A stretch of DNA of 64,000 nucleotides from Haloarcula nitratireducens (GTDB taxonomy: Archaea > Halobacteriota > Halobacteria > Halobacteriales > Haloarculaceae). Made by a program: the position numbers and the translations under genes. Below are positions 51,520 through 60,949 of this stretch, one piece after another. Below the pieces are notes generated by a model. The model saw nothing but the letters and a program-made list of their open reading frames with translations. It did no database searches and was not told where the DNA came from. The stretch lies in assembly GCF_019599505.1 (NCBI RefSeq), contig NZ_RKLT01000005.1, forward strand, positions 62,001-126,000, given 5' to 3'. How positions within the stretch are numbered: the first letter of the stretch is position 1; each line of letters opens with the position of its first letter.

Positions 51520-52506
51520 ATGGAACGTGGCGTCTCTTCGTCCGTCTCGACTACGGAGGGGTTCCGGGAACGGGCCCTTCACTGGTTCCTCCTGGGGGGG
51601 AATCGAATCGCCGTCGCGGCCTGTCTCACCGTCGCCGTCGTCGTCATCATCGGCGGTCTCCTCTGGGCCGGACTGCTCACCGTCGGTCCGAGGAGTCAGG
51701 CGGCGACGGTGTTCGCGAGCGGGCTCACCTCCGGCGTCGTCACGCTCGTGACCATCTCGCTCTCGATCAACCAGTTCATCCTCTCGCGGGTGTTCGGCAC
51801 GCCCGATACGCTCTCCGAGCGTCTCGACGGGACTCGCTCGCTCCGCGGGACCGTCGAGGAGCTCTCCGGGGAGCCGGCGAGTCCGAACGACCCCGCGGAG
51901 TTCCTCTCGCTCACCGCGACGACGCTCAGCGACCGCGCGTCGTCCTTCGAGGAGACGGTCGCGGACTCGGACCGGGAGGTCCCCGACGGCGTCCGCGACG
52001 CGATGCGGGGCCTCCGCGAGTACGGCGACGACATCGACGACCACCTCGAATCGGAGGAGAACATCGTCGACGTGCTCGACGTCGTCCTCGGCACCGAGTA
52101 CGCCCAGAACATGACCGCCGTTCGCCACATCCGGAACGCGCACGCAGAGGAGCTGCCGCGGAAACTGCGCGAGAACCTGGATGCCGTCGACGACCTGCTG
52201 GAGGCCATCGCCGTCTCGCGGCAGTTCTTCAAGACGCTCTCGCTCCAGCAGGACTTCGCTCGGCTCTCCCGGATCGTCGTCTACACCGGGCTGGTAGCGC
52301 TGGTGACCAGCATTTCGCTCACCTTCCTCTACCGGACGAACTCGACGACCACGATTCCGCCCTCGCTGCTCCCCCTCGTCGTCTCGCTCGGTATCGGCGT
52401 CATCGTCTCGCCGTTCGCGGCGTTCATCGCCTACATCCTGCGGGCGGCGACGATCGCCCGCCGAACCGTCTCGGTCGGGCCGTTCATCCCGCCGGAGAAA
52501 CAGTGA
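51520..52506 (+). CDS. Four-helix membrane protein, paralogue of 47025-48101
   Basis: The 328-residue protein has two N-terminal helices (RIAVAACLTVAVVVIIGGLLWAGLL; FASGLTSGVVTLVTISLSINQFIL). A soluble domain of about 170 residues with coiled character (DYLESEENIVDVLDV-like helices) follows, then two C-terminal helices ending AAFIAYILRAATIARRTVSVGPFI. Its likeness to the 47025 product shows a local duplication. The ATG at 51520 is preferred; an in-frame ATG at 51481 is possible. It lies 62 bases after the propeller gene and is probably co-transcribed. Confidence 0.76.
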   Translation: MERGVSSSVSTTEGFRERALHWFLLGGNRIAVAACLTVAVVVIIGGLLWAGLLTVGPRSQAATVFASGLTSGVVTLVTISLSINQFILSRVFGTPDTLSERLDGTRSLRGTVEELSGEPASPNDPAEFLSLTATTLSDRASSFEETVADSDREVPDGVRDAMRGLREYGDDIDDHLESEENIVDVLDVVLGTEYAQNMTAVRHIRNAHAEELPRKLRENLDAVDDLLEAIAVSRQFFKTLSLQQDFARLSRIVVYTGLVALVTSISLTFLYRTNSTTTIPPSLLPLVVSLGIGVIVSPFAAFIAYILRAATIARRTVSVGPFIPPEKQ

Positions 52507-52590
52507 CCGAACGCCGAGAGGGCCACCCTACCGGTCTTGCAGGCATGTGCAGGCACTACCGTTAGCAAGGGAGGAGTCGATTGTCCGGAC

Positions 52591-52848
52591 ATGACGAACG
52601 AAAGCGAAAGCCGACAGCAGGCGCGAGAGAACCTCAACGAGCAACTCGAGAAGGCGAAGCGACGCGCACAGGACAGCAAGGTACAGCAAACCGAGAACCT
52701 GAAGACGGAACTCGGTCGCGTCGTCTTCGACCTCGCCGAGGAGAAGTTCCCGCAAGAGGCCCAGCAGCGGAAACGGCAGAGCGCGGCGACGGCGTTCGGC
52801 GTCGGTCTCGCCGTCGGCTTCCTCGCTCGACACGTCCTCGGTCGGTAA
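52591..52848 (+). CDS. Small charged helical protein with C-terminal hydrophobic end
   Basis: The 85-residue protein starts at 52591, behind GGGAGGAG. It is a long charged helix (QARENLNEQLEKAKRRAQDSKVQQTENLKTEL) followed by a hydrophobic end (AATAFGVGLAVGFLARHVLGR). No family is recognised. It may be a membrane-anchored coiled coil linked to the adjacent envelope genes. Confidence 0.65.
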   Translation: MTNESESRQQARENLNEQLEKAKRRAQDSKVQQTENLKTELGRVVFDLAEEKFPQEAQQRKRQSAATAFGVGLAVGFLARHVLGR

Positions 52849-53082
52849 CACGGCGAAGCAGCGTCTATTTTTCGTACGGTCTCGCCGCCGCGTGACCGTA
52901 TCGCTTCCTTTTCTTCTCTCAGGTACTCAAGTCGAACCGCCGATACCGGCAGACGACGAGTAGCAGACATCACGACCGGCAGCTGGTCGGAGAACCGCGC
53001 ACGAGCCCACCGTTCGCGGCGGAATACTTAATAACTCGATCGAATATATTTATTAAAGACAAGTGCTTGAGCCCCGTCTGAT

Positions 53083-53097
53083 AGTAGCTACTTTAAC
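53083..53097 (+). promoter_or_regulatory. Palindrome and TATA box of the metal ATPase gene
   Basis: AGTAGCTACT (53083-53092) is a perfect ten-base palindrome that abuts a TATA-like TTTAAC (53092-53097). The TATA box lies 27-32 bases before the ATG at 53124. A palindrome at the BRE suits a metal-responsive repressor. An AT-rich segment with ATATATTTATTAAAG at 53044-53058 lies further upstream. Confidence 0.4.
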
Positions 53098-53123
53098 AAT
53101 GCCTGGTCGCCTAGTCTCCGATA

Positions 53124-55829
53124 ATGACCGTACCGAATGGGGGTTCGCCCGAGCCACGCGGTGACTCCCGCGAACACGGCCACGCCGACGACGAGCGCGG
53201 CCACGGAGACGGCGACTGCGTGGCCGGGAATGGCAGCGACGGGTCGGGCGTCGAAGCGAGCGGCGACGAGGTCGCCCGCCTCTCGGTCCCCGAGATGGAC
53301 TGCCCGTCGTGTGCAGGCAAGGTCGAAAACAGCGTCCGAAAGCTCGACGGGATCGACGCCGTCGACCCGCAGGTGACGACCGGGAGGCTCACGGTGGCCT
53401 TCGACGGCGGTGAGACGAGTAAAGCGGACGTCGTCGAGCGCGTCGAGAAGGCCGGCTACAGCGCCGAAGACGCCGCGGACGCCGAGACGGTGACCGTGAA
53501 GTTCACCGTCCCCGAGATGGACTGCCCCTCCTGTGCGGGTAAGATAGAGAACGCGCTCTCGGAACTCGACGGCCTCTCGGCGTACGAGACCCAGCCCACG
53601 ACCGGGAAGGTAACGGCTACTTACGACGCCGCCGCACTCGGGGAGGCGGAGATCGTCTCGGCCATCGAGGCGGCCGGCTACGAGGTCACCGGGACGACCG
53701 GCGAGGGAGCCGAGAGCGGCGAGGCCGAGGGGTCGGCGGAGAGCATCTGGCGGAGTTCCCGCGCGGTGAAGACGTGGGTAAGCGGTGTCTTCGTCGCGCT
53801 CGGACTGCTCTTCGAGTTCGCCCTGACCGGGCAGAACGCACAGATAGCGACGGTCCTCGGCAGCGAACTCCTCGTCGCCGACGCGCTCTTCCTCGTCGCC
53901 ATCGCCGTCGGCGGTCAGGAGATCCTCCGCAACGGCTACTACTCCGCGCGGAACCGCAACCTCGACATCGACTTCCTGATGTCGACCGCCATCCTCGGCG
54001 CGCTGGTCGCCAGCCTCGCCTTCGGCGAGGGCCTGTACTTCGAGGCCGCCACCCTCGCGTTCCTGTTCAGCGTCGCCGAGTTGCTAGAGCGGTACGCGAT
54101 GGACCGGGCGCGGAACTCCCTGACCGAACTGATGGACCTCTCGCCCGACGAAGCGACCGTCGTGCGCGACGGCGAGGAGGTGACGGTGCCCGTCGATTCG
54201 GTCGAAGTCGGCGATATCGTGGCCGTCAGACCCGGCGAGAAGATCCCGATGGACGGAACCGTCGTCGAAGGCGAGAGCGCGGTCAATCAGGCCCCGATCA
54301 CCGGCGAGAGCGTCCCCGTGGACAAGAGCGAGGGCGACGAGGTGTACGCCGGAACGATCAACGAAGAGGGGTACGTCGAGGTGGAGGTCACCGCGACGGC
54401 CGAGGACAACACCCTCTCGCGCATCGTCGAGATGGTCGAGGACGCCCAGTCGAACAAGACCGAGCGCGAGCAGTTCGTCGAGCGGTTCTCGGCGTACTAC
54501 ACGCCCGTCGTCGTCGCGTTCGCCGCCCTCGTCACGGTCGCCTCGCCGTTCGTCCTCGCGACCTCGTGGTCGACGGCCGTCGTCTACGGCCTCACCCTGT
54601 TAGTGCTCGCCTGCCCCTGCGCGTTCGTCATCTCGACGCCCGTCTCGGTCGTCTCGGGCATCACCAGCGCGGCGAAGAACGGCGTGCTCGTCAAGGGCGG
54701 CAACCACCTCGAAGCGATGGGGGCCGTCGACGTCGTCGCCTTCGACAAGACCGGGACGCTGACGAAGGGCGAACTCACGGTCACCGACGTCGTCCCGCTC
54801 CACGGCAACGACGAGACGGACGTGCTCCGGTGTGCGCGCGGCCTCGAACAGCGCAGCGAACACCCCATCGGCGAGGCCATCGTCGCCCACGCCGACGGGA
54901 AATCGGCCGCCGGGCGCGAGATAGACGAGTTCGAGAGCATCACCGGGAAGGGCGTCCGGGCTGACCTCGACGGGACGCCGCACTTCGCGGGCAAGCCCGG
55001 CCTCTTCGAGGAGCTTGGCTTCGACCTCTCGCACGTCCACGCGACGACCGACGGGGGCGTCGTCACCCGGACCGCACGGACTATCTGCGAGCGCAACAAC
55101 TGTCTCGACCTCTTAGAGGACACCGTGCCCGACCTGCAGGCGGAGGGCAAGACCGTCGTCCTCGTCGGGACCGAGGACGAACTGGAGGGCGTCATCGCCG
55201 TCGCCGACGAGGTCCGCCCGGAAGCGAAGCGCGCCGTCGCCCGCCTGAAGGACCTCGGCGTCGAGCGCACCGTCATGCTCACCGGCGACAACGAGCGGAC
55301 CGCCCGCGCCATCGCCGAACGGGTCGGCGTCGACGACTACCGCGCGGAACTGCTCCCCGACCAGAAGGTCGAGGCCATCGAGGATCTCGTCGCGGAGTAC
55401 GAGGGCGTCCACGAGCGGCGGTCGTGGGCTCGCCGGACGCAGTCCGGCGGTGTGGCGATGGTCGGCGACGGCATCAACGACGCGCCGGCGCTGGCCACCG
55501 CGACGGTCGGCGTGGCGATGGGGGCCGCCGGAACCGACACGGCGCTCGAGACCGCCGACATCGCGCTGATGAGCGACGACCTCTCGAAGCTGCCCTACCT
55601 CTACGAACTGGCCGGCGACGCCAACGGCGTCATCCGGCAGAACGTCTGGGCCAGCCTCGCGGTGAAGGCGGGGCTCGCCGTCGCCGTCCCCTTCGGCTAC
55701 GTCCCGATCTGGCTGGCGGTCCTCGCCGGCGACGCGGGCATGACGCTCGGCGTGACCGGGAACGCGATGCGACTCTCGCGCCTCTCGCCGACAAAGGGGC
55801 AGGCCACCGAGAACGAGCGCGGCGCCTGA
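53124..55829 (+). CDS. Heavy-metal translocating P1B-type ATPase (Zn/Cd/Pb class)
   Basis: The 901-residue pump has a His/Asp-rich N-terminus (residues 1-45) and two HMA domains, each with MDCPSCAGK. It then shows the full P-type core: the TGES actuator loop (ITGESVPVDKSE), the CPC transport motif CPCAFVISTP, the phosphorylated Asp in DKTGTLTKGE, and the hinge GDGINDAPA. CPCxxVISTP and the late GDAGMTLGVTGNAMRL helix place it in the P1B-2 group (ZntA/CadA). It would export Zn, Cd or Pb from the cytoplasm. It stands alone with its own promoter. Confidence 0.92.
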   Translation: MTVPNGGSPEPRGDSREHGHADDERGHGDGDCVAGNGSDGSGVEASGDEVARLSVPEMDCPSCAGKVENSVRKLDGIDAVDPQVTTGRLTVAFDGGETSKADVVERVEKAGYSAEDAADAETVTVKFTVPEMDCPSCAGKIENALSELDGLSAYETQPTTGKVTATYDAAALGEAEIVSAIEAAGYEVTGTTGEGAESGEAEGSAESIWRSSRAVKTWVSGVFVALGLLFEFALTGQNAQIATVLGSELLVADALFLVAIAVGGQEILRNGYYSARNRNLDIDFLMSTAILGALVASLAFGEGLYFEAATLAFLFSVAELLERYAMDRARNSLTELMDLSPDEATVVRDGEEVTVPVDSVEVGDIVAVRPGEKIPMDGTVVEGESAVNQAPITGESVPVDKSEGDEVYAGTINEEGYVEVEVTATAEDNTLSRIVEMVEDAQSNKTEREQFVERFSAYYTPVVVAFAALVTVASPFVLATSWSTAVVYGLTLLVLACPCAFVISTPVSVVSGITSAAKNGVLVKGGNHLEAMGAVDVVAFDKTGTLTKGELTVTDVVPLHGNDETDVLRCARGLEQRSEHPIGEAIVAHADGKSAAGREIDEFESITGKGVRADLDGTPHFAGKPGLFEELGFDLSHVHATTDGGVVTRTARTICERNNCLDLLEDTVPDLQAEGKTVVLVGTEDELEGVIAVADEVRPEAKRAVARLKDLGVERTVMLTGDNERTARAIAERVGVDDYRAELLPDQKVEAIEDLVAEYEGVHERRSWARRTQSGGVAMVGDGINDAPALATATVGVAMGAAGTDTALETADIALMSDDLSKLPYLYELAGDANGVIRQNVWASLAVKAGLAVAVPFGYVPIWLAVLAGDAGMTLGVTGNAMRLSRLSPTKGQATENERGA

Positions 55830-55885
55830 CCCGGTTACACTCACGTCAGCGCGTACTCAAGTTCCTGCAGTTCGTACCGCCGTTT

Positions 55886-56875
55886 ATGACGACTCCGACA
55901 CCTACACCCGGCATCCACCACGTGACCTGTATCGCGGGCGACCCCCAGCGGAACATGGACTTCTGGGTCGAGACGCTCGGTCTCCGCCTGGTCAAGCGGT
56001 CCATCAACCAGGACGACCCCGGCACCTACCACTTCTTCTTCGCCGACGCCGAGGGGACCCCCGGGACGAGCATGACGTTCTTCCCCTGGGAGGACATGAA
56101 ACAGGGGAAGGTCGGCTCCGGACAGGTCTCCCGGACCGCCTTCCGCGTTCCCGAGGGTAGCCTCGACTACTGGGAGGAGCGCTTCGAGGAGTACGATGTC
56201 GACTACGACGAGCGCGTCGAACGCTTCGGTGAGACGGTCCTCCCGTTCCGTGACCCCGACGGTCTCCCCGTCGAACTCGTCGCGGTCGAGATCGGCGAGG
56301 ACGACCCCACGGTCCCGTGGACGGAGTTCGTCCCCGAAGACGCCGCCATCCGCGGCTTCCACTCGGTGACGCTCTGGCTCGGAGACCCCGAACCCACGAT
56401 GGATCTCCTCCGGACGATGGGCCTCGAAGAGGCCGGCACCGAACAGGCCCAGGGCGACACGCCGGGCGACGAGCGGACCCGCTTCGCCGCCGCCGGTCCG
56501 GTGGGGAGGTACGTCGACGTGCTCCCGACCATCCAGGGCGGGCGACAGGGCCACGGGACGGTCCACCACGTCGCCTTCCAGACGCCGACCGACGAGGACC
56601 AGCGGGCGATGCGCGAGGCCGTCCAGTCCGCCGGACTCCGCCCGACCCAGCAGATCGACCGCCACTGGTTCCGCTCGGTCTACTTCAGAGAGTTCGGCGG
56701 CGTCCTGTTCGAACTCGCCACCAGCGGCCCCGGCTACACCAGCGACGAACCGCTCGACGACCTCGGCGGCCGCCTCGTCCTCCCCGGGAAGTTCGAGGAC
56801 CGACGCGAGGAGATAGAGGCCAACCTGACCGACGTGACGGTTCCGACCGCCGACGCCGTCGAAGCGGACAACTGA
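55886..56875 (+). CDS. Glyoxalase-fold ring-cleaving dioxygenase-like protein (MhqO type)
   Basis: The 329-residue protein consists of two vicinal-oxygen-chelate modules. The first has GIHHVTCIAGDPQRNMDFWVETLGLRLVK, the second FHSVTLWLGDPEPTMDLL and GTVHHVAFQTPTDEDQ. The C-terminal metal-ligand Glu is in GVLFELATSGPGY. Relatives (LinE/MhqO-like) open hydroquinone-type rings or detoxify quinones. Here the substrate is unknown. It lies 56 bases after the metal pump. Confidence 0.85.
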   Translation: MTTPTPTPGIHHVTCIAGDPQRNMDFWVETLGLRLVKRSINQDDPGTYHFFFADAEGTPGTSMTFFPWEDMKQGKVGSGQVSRTAFRVPEGSLDYWEERFEEYDVDYDERVERFGETVLPFRDPDGLPVELVAVEIGEDDPTVPWTEFVPEDAAIRGFHSVTLWLGDPEPTMDLLRTMGLEEAGTEQAQGDTPGDERTRFAAAGPVGRYVDVLPTIQGGRQGHGTVHHVAFQTPTDEDQRAMREAVQSAGLRPTQQIDRHWFRSVYFREFGGVLFELATSGPGYTSDEPLDDLGGRLVLPGKFEDRREEIEANLTDVTVPTADAVEADN

Positions 56876-56976
56876 CCGAGAGACGTTCGGCGCGGATACG
56901 GACGGCGGCCGGCTCCGTCGCACGCTCGATGGAGCGGTCCGGGACTTCCGAGCGGGGAACCGCGGCGAGACGCGGA

Positions 56977-57765
56977 TTACTCCGAGAGGCCCTCGCCGTC
57001 GGTCGAGACGGGCCGCGGCGTCCGCGTCGGTCGAGCGTCGACGGCTTCCGTCGACGCGGAGTCGTCGCGCGCCAGCGCCCGCCGCTTTTCGATCTCCCCG
57101 TGAACGGCGTCCGTGACGCGCGGATGTTCCCCGAGCGGGTCGGCGTACTCCAGCCCGCCGCGAGCGAGTTCGAGCGCCGCCGGGATTCGGTCGTCCGTTA
57201 TCTCGGACGGCGCGACGAACACGGGCACCGCCACCGCCCGGGGCGTAGTGAGGTTGTAGCGGACGCACTCGACTGCCGGGTTCTGCAGGAGGTAACAGGT
57301 CAGCACCGACCCGTACGCCGACCGTTCGCGGAGACGCGCCGCGTGATGGTCGACCGTCTGTCGGTTGTGCGGCTTCGAACTGCTCCCGAACCCGACGAGG
57401 ACGAGCGACGCGTCCTCGCCCGGCGACACCAGCTCCGCCCCGCGCTCCGCGAGCACGTTCGTGACCGCCGGGCTCTGCCCGACCGGTTCGCAGTATCGAA
57501 CGGTGCCGGCGGCGTACGAGAGGAGCGCCGGGATCTCGTCGACGGTGTCGTAGGTGTGGGCGGTACACATCGGGACGGCGTACACCGTATCGGCGGAGAG
57601 CCCCTCTACGGTCCCTCGAAGCTCGCGGAGCGGCTCGTGCTCGTAGACGGCGACCTCGACAGAGTCGACGCGGGTGCGAGCGGCGAGGCGGTCGGCGTGC
57701 GTTTCGAGCACCGCTCGCGTGGCTCTCGTCCCCCGGCCGATGAGCAGGATCGATTCAGTCGTCAT
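56977..57765 (-). CDS. CbiX/sirohydrochlorin chelatase-like protein
   Basis: The 262-residue protein starts MTTESILLIGRGTRATRAVLETHADRLA, the strand and helix of a CbiX domain. It carries a second half-domain with LVLVGFGSSSKPHNRQTVDHHAARL. The metal-binding histidines are less canonical than in cobaltochelatases (no LLVGHGS; here IGRGTR), so it may be a diverged member. It stands apart from other cobalamin genes. The start at 57765 fits the domain. Confidence 0.72.
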   Translation of the reverse strand: MTTESILLIGRGTRATRAVLETHADRLAARTRVDSVEVAVYEHEPLRELRGTVEGLSADTVYAVPMCTAHTYDTVDEIPALLSYAAGTVRYCEPVGQSPAVTNVLAERGAELVSPGEDASLVLVGFGSSSKPHNRQTVDHHAARLRERSAYGSVLTCYLLQNPAVECVRYNLTTPRAVAVPVFVAPSEITDDRIPAALELARGGLEYADPLGEHPRVTDAVHGEIEKRRALARDDSASTEAVDARPTRTPRPVSTDGEGLSE

Positions 57766-58114
57766 GACGCCACTCGGTATTGCAAGTTCATTTTGACTAC
57801 TCCAATTACTCTTGTTGTAGCCAACGGAACCGGCCATCAAATAAATTTTGGTGACCCTGATTCGGTACGTCGGCTCGGCCGTCCGGGAGCGGTAGATCGA
57901 CGCTCGTCTCGCCGGCGTCGAACGACGATCCGACCCGGCTGTTCACATCCGAGCGCACGTTAGCCGAAGTGGAAGCCTCGCTTCTTCGTCGAATGGTTCC
58001 GCCACAGGGAGTGGAGGCTGCCGAACGGCCGGACGAGTTCCGTACTTTGTCTCGGGAGCACGAGATGGCGACCGCTAACCAAACCGTTAATTCTTGCAGT
58101 CCCCGAACTCGGAC
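57766..58114. other. Divergent intergenic region
   Basis: About 350 bases separate two divergent genes. The left part (57775-57870) is AT-rich and could hold the chelatase promoter. A TATA-like GTTAATT lies at 58086-58092 for the right-hand gene. No further gene or repeat was recognised. Confidence 0.45.
58086..58092 (+). promoter_or_regulatory. TATA box of the LLM oxidoreductase
   Basis: GTTAATT lies 23-29 bases before the GTG at 58115. That spacing supports the GTG as the start of a leaderless message, rather than the TTG at 58094. Confidence 0.4.
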
Positions 58115-59137
58115 GTGGAACTCTCCGTCGTCGATCTGTCTCCCGTTCCGAACGATGGGGCTGCGAGCGAGGCGTACGCGAACACCGTAGAGGCCGCCAA
58201 GCAAGCCGAACGGCTCGGGTACTCCCGGTTCTGGGTGGCCGAGCATCACGGCATGGCGGACTCTATCGCGGGGACGACACCCGAAGTGCTGCTCGGGCAT
58301 CTCGCCGCCGAAACGGGCTCGATTCGGCTCGGATCCGGCGCGGTGCTCCTCAATCACTACAGCCCGTTCAAAGTCGCCGAACAGTTCGGCGCGCTCGACG
58401 CGCTCGCTCCGGGCCGCATCGACGCCGGTCTCGGGCGGGCGAACGGGTCGCCCGCGGCGGATCGGGCCCTCGGAACGGACCGGCGCGTCCAGAACCCCGA
58501 CGCGGATCACGCGGAGAAGATCGAAGCCGTCGTCAACCACCTCTACGACGCCTACCCCGACGAACATCCCTACGGCGACTTACAGATACCGCGCTCGGGC
58601 GACGGCGTCCCCGCCCCGTGGGTGCTCGGATCGAGCCCGTCGAGCGCGGCGATCGCGGCCGAACTGGGGCTCCCGTACTGTTTCGCGGCGTTCATTCGAC
58701 CGCAGCTCGCTACCCGGTCGTTCGAGCGGTACCGCGAGCGGTTCCAATCGTCGGCCCTGGCCGGTAGTGCCGACGATCCGCAGGGAATACTGGCAGTGAA
58801 CGCAGTCTGTGCGGCGACCGACGAGGAGGCGGCGCGGCTCCGGGCCGTGGCCGAGGCGTCGTACGAGCGCATGCAGCGCGGTGTCGTCGGCACGAGACCG
58901 TCCGTCGAGGAAGCGATCGACGAGATCGGCGGGGTCCCCGAACCGACGCCCGGAACGCTCGACGACGGTGAGTGGCCGCGCGCGATCTCCGGGAGTCCGG
59001 AGACGCTCGCGTCGCTGCTCGAACAGCTCGCGGACCGCGTCGGCGTCGACGAGGTGATGGTCCAACACATCCACGCGACCCACGGCGATGCGCTCCGGTC
59101 GCACGAACTGCTGGCCGACGGTGTCGGACTCGCGTGA
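58115..59137 (+). CDS. LLM-class flavin-dependent oxidoreductase (MsnO8-like)
   Basis: The 340-residue protein starts with MELSVVDLSPVPNDGAAS from a GTG. This is the characteristic N-terminus of the MsnO8/YhbW-type luciferase subfamily, followed by RFWVAEHHGMADSIAGTTPEVLLGHLA, GSGAVLLNHYSPFKVAEQFGALDALAPGRIDAGLGRA and PWVLGSSPSSAAIAAELGLPY. These enzymes are FMN-dependent oxidoreductases of mostly unknown substrate. A GTG start is favoured by the TATA position; the TTG 21 bases upstream is the alternative. Confidence 0.86.
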   Translation: MELSVVDLSPVPNDGAASEAYANTVEAAKQAERLGYSRFWVAEHHGMADSIAGTTPEVLLGHLAAETGSIRLGSGAVLLNHYSPFKVAEQFGALDALAPGRIDAGLGRANGSPAADRALGTDRRVQNPDADHAEKIEAVVNHLYDAYPDEHPYGDLQIPRSGDGVPAPWVLGSSPSSAAIAAELGLPYCFAAFIRPQLATRSFERYRERFQSSALAGSADDPQGILAVNAVCAATDEEAARLRAVAEASYERMQRGVVGTRPSVEEAIDEIGGVPEPTPGTLDDGEWPRAISGSPETLASLLEQLADRVGVDEVMVQHIHATHGDALRSHELLADGVGLA

Positions 59138-59332
59138 TCGAGGCGTCCTCCGGCTGACGGAAGAGGGTCACTCCACCTCTGTTCGATGTTCCCCTCGCTC
59201 CGGGCTACTCGTCGGCGGGCAACGTACCGGAGACGCTTCGGCTACTTCGCCGAAAAGCTCGACTCGTTCGACGGCGAGAGCCGGCGGTGTCCGAACACCT
59301 TTCACCGACTATCGAATAGCGACCGCCAACAG

Positions 59333-60004
59333 ATGCGTCTGATCGCCCACCGAGGATTCGACGAGCAGTACTCCGCTAACACCGTGGCGGCCGTCGAACA
59401 GGCGATCCCGGAAGCGGACATGATCGAACTCGACGTCCATCGGTGCGCCTCGGGCGAGCTCGTGGTCGCACACAACTCGCTCGTCGACATCGCCATCGAC
59501 GGCGTGACCGAGGTAGACGAACTCACTGTCCCGGAGCTGGCGTCCCTCGACTCCCACGACGGCGAGGGCGTCCAGACGCTCTCGTCGGTCCTCGACGTCA
59601 TTCCGGCCGCGACCGGCGTCAACCTCGAACTCAAGGACGCGGCGACCGTCGAGCAGGCGCTTTCGAGAGCGCGTGAGACGCCGCACGACGTCATCGTCTC
59701 CTCGTTCGACGCGGCGGCGATCCGCCGAGTCCACGTCGACGGCGGCGAGGGGGTCGAACTGGCGTACGTACTGGGGCTCACCCCGGGCGACGATCTCGCG
59801 GTCGCCGAAGAGCTCGACTGCAAGTACGTCCATCCGAACGCGTGGCTTTGCCTCTGTACTGATGTTATCGCCGATGCACACGACGCCGGAATGCTGGTCA
59901 ACGCGTGGACCGTCGATTCGCGATTGGGGGCCTGGCTGCTCGAACGGCGTGACGTCGACGGGGTCATCGCGAGTTCGCCGCACGTCACAGAATGGATCGA
60001 GTGA
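59333..60004 (+). CDS. Glycerophosphodiester phosphodiesterase (GDPD)
   Basis: The 223-residue protein matches the GDPD family: MRLIAHRGFDEQYSANTVAAVEQA with the catalytic HRG, then MIELDVHRCASGELVVAHN carrying the metal Glu/Asp and second His, then VNLELKD and the closing VNAWTVDSRLGAWLLERRDVDGVIA. It cleaves glycerophosphodiesters to glycerol-phosphate and alcohol. The ATG at 59333 begins the catalytic domain; upstream frame is Arg-rich and unlikely. Confidence 0.9.
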   Translation: MRLIAHRGFDEQYSANTVAAVEQAIPEADMIELDVHRCASGELVVAHNSLVDIAIDGVTEVDELTVPELASLDSHDGEGVQTLSSVLDVIPAATGVNLELKDAATVEQALSRARETPHDVIVSSFDAAAIRRVHVDGGEGVELAYVLGLTPGDDLAVAEELDCKYVHPNAWLCLCTDVIADAHDAGMLVNAWTVDSRLGAWLLERRDVDGVIASSPHVTEWIE

Positions 60005-60154
60005 TGTTCTTTGTCCGAATGAGGTTCGCTCCTCTCTAAGATCCCTCCGAGCTGTTCCGATGACGGCTCATGCGTCGGATGATAGGATGGACGCGTTTTC
60101 GCGAGCGGTCTCTGAAATCAGCAGCGGATCTCCCCCGTCGAAGAGGGCGCGGCG

Positions 60155-60949
60155 TCAAGAGGAGGTGAGGCGGCGGCTGGACAGCGCCACCGCGAGCATA
60201 ATGACGATGAGCACGACCGAGAGCGCGTTGATCGTCGGCGTCAGCCCCGTCCGGAGCATCGTGTAGATGACGACCGGGACGGTGCTCGTGCCGGGGGAGA
60301 TGAGGAACTGCGTCGCGGTGAACTCGCCGAACGAGACGACGAAGGCGATGAACCCGCCGGCGAGGATAGCCGGCGAGATAATCGGCCCCGTCACGTTGCG
60401 GAACGTCGTCACCGGATCGGCACCGAGAACGCGCGAGGCGCGCTCGAGGTCCTCGTCGAACGTCAGCAGTTCCGACCGGACCAGCAGGAACACGTACGGC
60501 AGCGAGAGCACGGTGTGGCCCAGGACGAGTGCGGGGTAGCCCGACGGGAGCTGGATCGTCCCGAAGTACCGGACGAGCGCGATACCGGTGATCACCGGCG
60601 AGATGATCATCGGCAGCAACATCACGGTCGAGACCTGCTGCTTGTAGGGAAACTCCGCCCGCACGAACCCGATCGCCGCGATGGTGCCGATGACGGCCGA
60701 GAGAACTGCCGACGCCGCTGCGACGACCAGGCTCACCCGCAGTGCGCCGAGCAGCTTGTCGTCCTGCAGGAGCTGCTCGTACCACGCCAGCGAGAGGCCC
60801 TCCTGTGGAATCGCCGGGAACGTCTGCGTGGTGAACGACGTCAGCACGACGATGAGAACGGGCAGGAGCAGGAAGGCGAACACGAGGGCGATGACGGCAC
60901 GGAGCGAGAGCCCGCGCAGTCGCTTTCCCGCGGTCGTACTCATGCTCAT
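60155..60949 (-). CDS. potC: Spermidine/putrescine-type ABC permease (PotC)
   Basis: The 264-residue protein has six membrane segments and the PotC-type EAA loop LERASRVLGADPVTTFRNVTGPII. It is the last gene of the leftward operon, overlapping the potB stop by four bases. It is the second membrane subunit of the importer. The similarity to polyamine systems is at family level; other substrates (iron, thiamine, phosphonate relatives) cannot be excluded. Confidence 0.88.
   Translation of the reverse strand: MSMSTTAGKRLRGLSLRAVIALVFAFLLLPVLIVVLTSFTTQTFPAIPQEGLSLAWYEQLLQDDKLLGALRVSLVVAAASAVLSAVIGTIAAIGFVRAEFPYKQQVSTVMLLPMIISPVITGIALVRYFGTIQLPSGYPALVLGHTVLSLPYVFLLVRSELLTFDEDLERASRVLGADPVTTFRNVTGPIISPAILAGGFIAFVVSFGEFTATQFLISPGTSTVPVVIYTMLRTGLTPTINALSVVLIVIMLAVALSSRRLTSS

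Noticed and set aside
52431..52973. A 180-codon minus-strand frame opposite the small helical protein
   Set aside because: It is Ser/Arg/Cys-rich, antisense to a gene with a good ribosome site, and lacks any family signature.
60040..60085. Imperfect inverted repeat near the end of the potC operon as a terminator
   Set aside because: Only five contiguous pairs form and no T-run follows on the transcribed strand.
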